DNA of 64,000 nt from NCBI RefSeq assembly GCF_028553885.1, contig NZ_CP067169.1:1817501-1881500 (forward strand). Reading direction: 5' to 3'. The notes beneath the pieces were generated by a model. It searched no databases. It worked only from the letters and a program-made list of their open reading frames with translations, and was not told where the DNA came from. This document shows, one piece after another, positions 59,935 through 64,000 of the stretch. A program made the translations under genes and the position numbers. Origin of the DNA: Paracoccus aestuarii (GTDB lineage: Bacteria; Pseudomonadota; Alphaproteobacteria; Rhodobacterales; Rhodobacteraceae). Each line of letters begins with the position of its first letter. Positions within the stretch are counted from its first letter, which is position 1.

Positions 59935-61116
59935 ATGATCAAGAAGCTGCTGCTGGGAGTGGCCCTGGTCCTGGGCCTGGCGGTCACCGCCTTCCTGCTG
60001 CTGGCGCCGGCTGCGGTCGAACGGGGCCTGAACCCCGTCACCATGCCCGGCGAGGGCTGGCCCGTCAGCGCCGAGGCCCAGGCCCTGCATGACCGGCTGG
60101 TCATCGGCGACTGGCATTCCGACGCGCTGCTGTGGAACCGCAACCTGCTGAACCGGGCGCGTCAGGGCCATACCGACATCCCCCGCCTGCAGGAGGGGAA
60201 CATGGCGCTGCAGGTCTTCACGACGGTGACCCGCAGCCCGCGTGGCCAGAATTACGACCATAACGACACCGAGGCGGGCGACAACATCACGCCCCTGTTC
60301 ATCGCCCAGCTGCGGCCGGTCCGGGCGTGGTTCTCGCTGCGCGAACGGGCGCTGGTCCAGGCCGAGGCGCTGCACCGCGCCGCGCGGCGCGACCCGGACC
60401 GCCTGCGCGTGATCCAGACCCGCGACGACCTGGCCCGCCTGCTGGAGGACCGTGCGGCGGGCGCGACCGTCATGGGCGGCCTCTTGGGATCCGAAGGCGG
60501 CCACCCGCTGGAGGGGGATCTGGCCAATCTGGACGTGCTGCATGCGGCGGGCTTTCGCCTGATGGGGCTGACCCATTTCTTCGATAACGAGCTGGGCGGC
60601 AGCCTGCATGGCGAGGGCGGCAGCGGTGCGGGCCTGTCGGATTTCGGCCGCCAGGTGGTCGATGCGATGATGGATCGGGGGATGGTCATCGACGTGACCC
60701 ATGCCTCGCCCCAGATGGTGCGCGACGTGCTGCAGATCCCCGGCACGCGGCCGGTCCTGTCCCATACCGGCATCCACGGCCATTGCCCCAGCCCCCGCAA
60801 CCTGCCCGACGATCTGGTCCGCGACATCGCGGCGGCGGGCGGGATGATCGGCATCGGCTTCTGGTCCGACGTGGTCTGCGGCCGGACGCCCGACGACGTG
60901 GCCCAGGCCATCGTCGCGGCCATCGCGCTGGTGGGGGATGATCACGTCTCGCTCGGGTCGGATTGGGACGGGTCGGTGGACACGCCCTTCGACGCGGCGC
61001 ATCTGGCGGCGCTGACCCAGGCCCTGATGGATCGCGGCCTGTCCGAGGACCGCATCGCCAAGGTCATGGGCGGCAACATGATGGCCTATCTGATGGAAAC
61101 CTTGCCCGAGGGGTGA
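59935..61116 (+). CDS. Membrane-anchored M19 dipeptidase
   Basis: This 393-residue peptidase of the renal-dipeptidase family has an N-terminal helix (LLLGVALVLGLAVTAFLLLA), so the enzyme faces the periplasm. Metal ligands are in IGDWHSDALLWNRNLL (His/Asp near residue 59), the glutamate in LGSEGGHPLEG near 188, VSHTGIHGHCPSPRN (His near 280) and LGSDWDGSVDTPF near 340. It may hydrolyse dipeptides, beta-lactams or D-amino-acid dipeptides. It follows the M3 gene; RbsD follows after 4 bases. Confidence 0.92.
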   Translation: MIKKLLLGVALVLGLAVTAFLLLAPAAVERGLNPVTMPGEGWPVSAEAQALHDRLVIGDWHSDALLWNRNLLNRARQGHTDIPRLQEGNMALQVFTTVTRSPRGQNYDHNDTEAGDNITPLFIAQLRPVRAWFSLRERALVQAEALHRAARRDPDRLRVIQTRDDLARLLEDRAAGATVMGGLLGSEGGHPLEGDLANLDVLHAAGFRLMGLTHFFDNELGGSLHGEGGSGAGLSDFGRQVVDAMMDRGMVIDVTHASPQMVRDVLQIPGTRPVLSHTGIHGHCPSPRNLPDDLVRDIAAAGGMIGIGFWSDVVCGRTPDDVAQAIVAAIALVGDDHVSLGSDWDGSVDTPFDAAHLAALTQALMDRGLSEDRIAKVMGGNMMAYLMETLPEG

Positions 61117-61120
61117 TGCG

Positions 61121-61504
61121 ATGAAACGAGGCGCGCTGCTGCATGCCGAGACCTCCGGTCTGGTGGCCGGGCTGGGCCATGGCGATCTGCTGGTGATCGG
61201 GGATGCGGGCCTGCCGGTGCCGCCCGGCGTGCGGGTGATCGACCTGGCCGTGACGCGCGGCGTGCCGGGGATCTTCGACGTCCTGGATGCCGTCCTGTCC
61301 GAGATGGTTGTCGAATCCGCCCTGTTGGCGCAGGAGGCCGACCCCGCCCTGACCGCCCGGTTCCGCGACCGCGCCATCGGCTCCGCCACCATCCTGACGC
61401 ATGAGGACTTCAAGCTCCGCAGCCGTTTCGCGCGGGCGATCCTGCGGACCGGGGAATGCACGCCCTATGCCAATATCGGGCTGATCGCCGGGGTCGCATT
61501 TTAG
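61121..61504 (+). CDS. RbsD/FucU-family sugar pyranase/mutarotase
   Basis: This 127-residue RbsD-like protein interconverts pyranose and furanose forms of ribose or anomers of fucose. GLGHGDLLVIGDAGLPVP holds the catalytic histidine at residue 20 and the aspartate near 28; the C-terminal TGECTPYANIGLIAGV is typical. No rbs transport or kinase gene is adjacent. It lies 4 bases after the dipeptidase gene, so it is probably on the same transcript. Confidence 0.88.
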   Translation: MKRGALLHAETSGLVAGLGHGDLLVIGDAGLPVPPGVRVIDLAVTRGVPGIFDVLDAVLSEMVVESALLAQEADPALTARFRDRAIGSATILTHEDFKLRSRFARAILRTGECTPYANIGLIAGVAF

Positions 61505-61568
61505 CGCGGAACCGATCCCTTCCGATTGCGTTGCAAAACCAGATGCTTACCCCAGAGGAGACTGAGCG

Positions 61569-61715
61569 ATGCAGAAGAAGTTCCTTGGCCTGAGCGCCGT
61601 TCTGGCCGTGATGACGCTGACCGCCTGCGAGACCGTCCAAGGCGCCGGCCGTGACATCCAGACCGCCGGTCAGGTCGTCCAGACCGAAAGCCGCCAGGTC
61701 CAGGCCGGCATGTAA
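61569..61715 (+). CDS. Entericidin-like small lipoprotein
   Basis: This 48-residue protein has a lipobox signal (FLGLSAVLAVMTLTAC, Cys at residue 20), followed by ETVQGAGRDIQTAGQVVQT and a Gln/Val-rich tail. The pattern ETVxGxGxDIxxAGxxV is that of entericidin A/B, small envelope lipoproteins linked in E. coli to stress and cell death. The ribosome binding site AGAGGAGA lies 9-16 bases upstream. It lies 64 bases after rbsD-like and before a terminator. Confidence 0.85.
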   Translation: MQKKFLGLSAVLAVMTLTACETVQGAGRDIQTAGQVVQTESRQVQAGM

Positions 61716-61737
61716 GCCCGCCACCGGACCAGTGACA

Positions 61738-61771
61738 CGCCCCCGCCGGGACCCCTCGGCGGGGGCGCTTT
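61738..61771 (+). terminator. Terminator after the entericidin-like gene
   Basis: CGCCCCCGCCG pairs exactly with CGGCGGGGGCG around an 8-base loop, followed by CTTT. The stem is very stable; the T-run is short. It lies 22 bases after the stop. Confidence 0.75.
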
Positions 61772-61793
61772 CATGCGCGGGGCCTTGCGCGCG

Positions 61794-61815
61794 ACGTAAT
61801 CATATCACATAACGT
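61794..61815 (+). promoter_or_regulatory. AT-rich promoter-like stretch before the DUF6525 gene
   Basis: ACGT at both ends bracket AATCATATCACATA, an AT-rich island in GC-rich surroundings, 24 bases before the ATG. It could contain the -10 region of a promoter for the small gene. No clear -35 is seen. Confidence 0.3.
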
Positions 61816-61839
61816 ATCCGCCACCTGCCGGAGGATGCC

Positions 61840-62118
61840 ATGACCCCTGCGCCCCAATCTGCGCCCCAATCCCTGCGCGCCGCCAATCTGGGCCGGACGG
61901 CCCTGCCCCGCCGCAGCCGCAAAGTCGATCCGATGCAGACCTATGACCGCCTGCCCCCGGCGCTGCGCCATTGGCTGGCCCACGCGGCGCGGCCTTGGTC
62001 GCCCGCATCCTGCCTGGCGATCTGGCGCCGGTCGCGGGCGCGCGGCTGTTCGCCCGACAAGGTCATCGCCCGCCTGGCCCGGGCCGAGGCGCAGGCCCTG
62101 CGCCGCGACGCCCTCTAG
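61840..62118 (+). CDS. DUF6525 family small basic protein
   Basis: This 92-residue, Arg/Ala-rich protein has NLGRTALPRRSRKVDPMQTYD (residues 16-36) and LPPALRHWLAHAARPWSPASC, a pattern I associate with DUF6525, common in Rhodobacteraceae and of unknown function. The basic middle and the tryptophans suggest nucleic-acid or membrane contact, but that is a guess. GGAGGA precedes the ATG. It is convergent with the tetR gene and overlaps it by 4 bases. Confidence 0.7.
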   Translation: MTPAPQSAPQSLRAANLGRTALPRRSRKVDPMQTYDRLPPALRHWLAHAARPWSPASCLAIWRRSRARGCSPDKVIARLARAEAQALRRDAL

Positions 62119-62669
62119 CTCCGCCGCCGTTCCTGCAATTCACGCAGCAGCCAGGCCTGGATCTCGTCCACCTCGGGTTCGGTCAGCACCTCGGTGCCCA
62201 GCAGCGTCATCGCGCGCAGCCCGTGGATGACCAGAAAGGCCGCCGTCGCGAAATCGGGATCGCTGGAATTGCCGCGGATGCGCTGCAGGAAATCGCGCTC
62301 GCAGGGGCCGACGCGGTCCAGCAGCTGGGGGTTCTGGGCCAGCGCCGCCAGCAGCCCCGACGAGGGCGGCACGCCCGCGCAGCGGTCGTCGCGGAACTGG
62401 GTCAGATAGGCGCGCAGCAGCTGATCCGGCCCTTCGGCCCCCGCCGCCTGCAGCGCCGCATCATAGCTGTCCAGATGGCTGGCCACCAAGGCCTCCAACA
62501 GCTTTTCCTTCGTCGGGAAATGATAGAGCAGCCCGCCCTTGGACACGCCCGCCTCGGCGGCTACCGCCTCCAGCGACAGCTGCCCGGGGCCAAGCCGCCG
62601 TGCCAAGGTCTCGGCCGCCGCCAGCAGGCGGTCGCGGGTGGCGGGGCGGTTGGGCTGCTGCGGGGGCAC
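62115..62669 (-). CDS. TetR family regulator of the adjacent RND efflux genes
   Basis: This 184-residue TetR protein has an N-terminal helix-turn-helix (LSLEAVAAEAGVSKGGLLYHF, residues 31-51), then PTKEKLLEALVASHLDSYD. The C-terminal domain that senses a ligand is not assignable. It is divergent from the RND adaptor gene, and a perfect 14-base palindrome lies between them, so it probably represses the pump and itself. Confidence 0.9.
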   Translation of the reverse strand: MPPQQPNRPATRDRLLAAAETLARRLGPGQLSLEAVAAEAGVSKGGLLYHFPTKEKLLEALVASHLDSYDAALQAAGAEGPDQLLRAYLTQFRDDRCAGVPPSSGLLAALAQNPQLLDRVGPCERDFLQRIRGNSSDPDFATAAFLVIHGLRAMTLLGTEVLTEPEVDEIQAWLLRELQERRRS

Positions 62670-62685
62670 GGGGCCTCACTTTCCG

Positions 62686-62712
62686 TTGACTTGACCGTCC
62701 GGACGGTATAGC
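62686..62712 (+). promoter_or_regulatory. RND pump promoter overlapping a TetR-type operator
   Basis: ACCGTCCGGACGGT at 62694-62707 is a perfect palindrome. On the plus strand TTGACT at 62686-62691 and TATAGC at 62707-62712, 15 bases apart, could be the promoter that it covers. It lies 47 bases before the adaptor ATG and 25 before the tetR start. Confidence 0.7.
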
Positions 62713-62753
62713 GGCCGCAGTGATCCCGCAAGCCTGCCGACAGGATTTCATCA

Positions 62754-63836
62754 ATGATCAAGCGTTTCGTGATTGCCGTTCTGCTGCTAGCCGTGATCGG
62801 CGGGGGGCTGGTGGGGTTCAACCTGTTCCGCGACCGCATGATCGGGGAATTCCTGGCCAATCAGCCCGAACAATCCTATCCGGTGGAAACCGCCTTGGCC
62901 GAGGCCGTCAGCTGGGAACCCGCCCTGCAGGCCATCGGCACGGTCTTTGCCGCCCAAGGCGTCGATCTGACGGTCGAGACGGCAGGCATCGTGCGCAGCA
63001 TCGCATTCGCCGCCAATGACGAGGTCGAGGCGGGCCAGCTGCTGGTCCAGCTGGATGACGAGGTCCAGCAGGCCGACCTGGCCGCCGCCCGCAGCCAGCT
63101 GTCCCTGGAACGCACTACCCTGACCCGCGAGGAGGAGCTGGAGACCCGCGGCGTCGCCACCTCGGCCCGGCTGGACCAGGCCCGCGCGGGGTTCGACGCG
63201 GCCGAGGCGCAGCTGGCCCGCGCCGAGGCCGTGATCGGCCAGCGCCGCTTGGTCGCGCCCTTTGCCGGCACGATCGGCCTGCCCCGCGTCGATCCGGGCG
63301 CCTTCGTGGCGACCGGCACCACCATCGCCACGCTGCAGGATCTGGACAATATGCGCGTCGATTTCAGCCTGCCCGAACAGGACCTGCCCCGGCTGGCCAT
63401 CGGCCAGGCGATCGCCATGCGCATCGACGGCGACGACCGCGATTTCGCGGGCCGGATCACCGGCATCGACCCGCAGGTGGACGCCGCCTCGCGCATGGTG
63501 GCGATCCGCGGCACGGTGGACAATCCCGACCGCGCCCTGACGCCGGGCCAGTTCGCCCGCATCCGCATCACCCTGCCCGCCGAGGACGGCGTGATCGCCC
63601 TGCCCCAGACCGCCGTCATCAGCAGCCTCTACGGTGATTTCGCCTATGTCGTCCGCCCGCGCGAGGATGACGCGGATGTGCTGGAGGCGCGGCAGGTCTT
63701 CGTCACCCCCGGCCGCCGCAACGGAACCCTGATCGAGATCCGCGACGGGCTGGACCCCGGCGACCGCGTGGTCGTGGCGGGTCAGAACCGGCTGTCGAAC
63801 CGCAGCCGCGTCACCTTGGCCGAGGGCACGGAATGA
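62754..63836 (+). CDS. RND efflux pump periplasmic adaptor (membrane fusion protein)
   Basis: This 360-residue HlyD-type adaptor has an N-terminal anchor (FVIAVLLLAVIGGGLVGFNL). The lipoyl half-motifs flank a short alpha-hairpin: GIVRSIAFAANDEVEAGQLL near residue 80 and VIGQRRLVAPFAGTIGLPRV near 160. The beta-barrel and membrane-proximal parts follow (PGQFARIRITLP near 265). It links the inner-membrane RND pump to an outer-membrane channel. Its stop overlaps the pump start (ATGA), and TetR control is likely. Confidence 0.92.
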   Translation: MIKRFVIAVLLLAVIGGGLVGFNLFRDRMIGEFLANQPEQSYPVETALAEAVSWEPALQAIGTVFAAQGVDLTVETAGIVRSIAFAANDEVEAGQLLVQLDDEVQQADLAAARSQLSLERTTLTREEELETRGVATSARLDQARAGFDAAEAQLARAEAVIGQRRLVAPFAGTIGLPRVDPGAFVATGTTIATLQDLDNMRVDFSLPEQDLPRLAIGQAIAMRIDGDDRDFAGRITGIDPQVDAASRMVAIRGTVDNPDRALTPGQFARIRITLPAEDGVIALPQTAVISSLYGDFAYVVRPREDDADVLEARQVFVTPGRRNGTLIEIRDGLDPGDRVVVAGQNRLSNRSRVTLAEGTE

Positions 63837-64000
63837 ATATCGCGGCCCCCTTCATCAAGCGTCCCGTCGGCTCCAGCGTGCTGGGGATGATGATCATCCT
63901 GCTGGGCATCCTGGGCCTGGCGGGGCTGGAGACGCGGCAATATCCCCGCGTCGACGAAACTGTCATCACCGTGACCACCGTCTATCCCGGCGCATCGGCG
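63833..64000 (+). CDS. RND efflux pump inner-membrane transporter, N-terminal part
   Basis: The first 56 residues are present; the window ends inside the gene. IAAPFIKRPVGSSVLGMMII and LLGILGLAGLETRQYPRVDE, then VITVTTVYPGASA, match the first helix and start of the porter domain of AcrB/MdtB-type pumps. It overlaps the adaptor gene by 4 bases and would be the proton-driven drug or metabolite exporter. Confidence 0.93.
   Translation, partial: MNIAAPFIKRPVGSSVLGMMIILLGILGLAGLETRQYPRVDETVITVTTVYPGASA

Overview
The window is a contiguous stretch of GC-rich chromosome (by eye about two-thirds G+C) from an alphaproteobacterium, most likely Rhodobacteraceae and close to Paracoccus. The reasons are the glnD-murJ-trpS, accB-accC-aat, folB-folP-glmM and ppx-ppk-hda-perM gene orders, the choXWV/betIBA choline locus, a DksA-like factor that has lost three of its four zinc cysteines, an iron-sulfur photolyase, a short ProRS, and GC-rich intergenic hairpins of a type common in this family. 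I see no rRNA, tRNA, CRISPR array, prophage or insertion sequence. Coding density is very high, many neighbours overlap by 1-4 bases, and no gene-free stretch exceeds about 205 bases.

Layout. 1-5.2 kb: the end of glnD (nitrogen signalling), murJ (lipid II flippase), a degenerate rhomboid on the other strand, and trpS. 5.2-11.6 kb: a structured RNA leader, a SulP anion transporter with a universal stress protein, an ATP-grasp enzyme of unknown substrate, an alpha/beta hydrolase, a DedA-type membrane protein and a BASS-type symporter. 11.6-18.1 kb: choline-to-glycine-betaine genes (betI, betB, betA) facing the choline ABC importer choXWV, with a BetI-type operator between them. 18.1-21.2 kb: a polysaccharide ABC exporter (KpsM-, KpsE- and KpsT-like). 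21.2-30.9 kb: a DUF2147 protein, hisA-hisF-hisE, accB-accC-aat, folB-folP-glmM, an FAD monooxygenase and the DksA-like factor. 31.1-38.6 kb: a MoxR ATPase, O-acetylhomoserine sulfhydrylase, a SIMPL protein, a very long Ala/Pro-rich membrane protein with two apparent frameshifts, and a TraB/GumN protein. 38.7-40.8 kb: groES-groEL behind a promoter and CIRCE element. 40.8-46.5 kb: ppx, ppk, hda and an AI-2E family permease on the minus strand. 46.7-53.4 kb: proS and a five-gene branched-chain amino-acid-type ABC importer. 53.4-64.0 kb: a CAP-domain lipoprotein, guaA, an iron-sulfur photolyase/cryptochrome, an ABM-GNAT fusion, an M3 oligopeptidase, an M19 dipeptidase, RbsD, an entericidin-like lipoprotein, a small DUF6525 protein, and a TetR-controlled RND efflux pump cut by the window end.

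Most of this is core metabolism and transport. The points that stand out are: (1) the roughly 1,000-residue envelope protein at 34.5-37.6 kb, with a PilM/GspL-like start, one membrane helix, a huge Ala/Pro linker, a coiled coil and a GspC/PilP-like end; (2) three apparent one-base losses in C-runs, one in accB and two in that protein; (3) a three-hairpin leader before the SulP gene that could be a sulfate-linked cis-regulatory RNA; (4) a rhomboid whose catalytic Ser and His positions are substituted; and (5) an ABM-GNAT fusion with a Cys/His-rich N-terminus.
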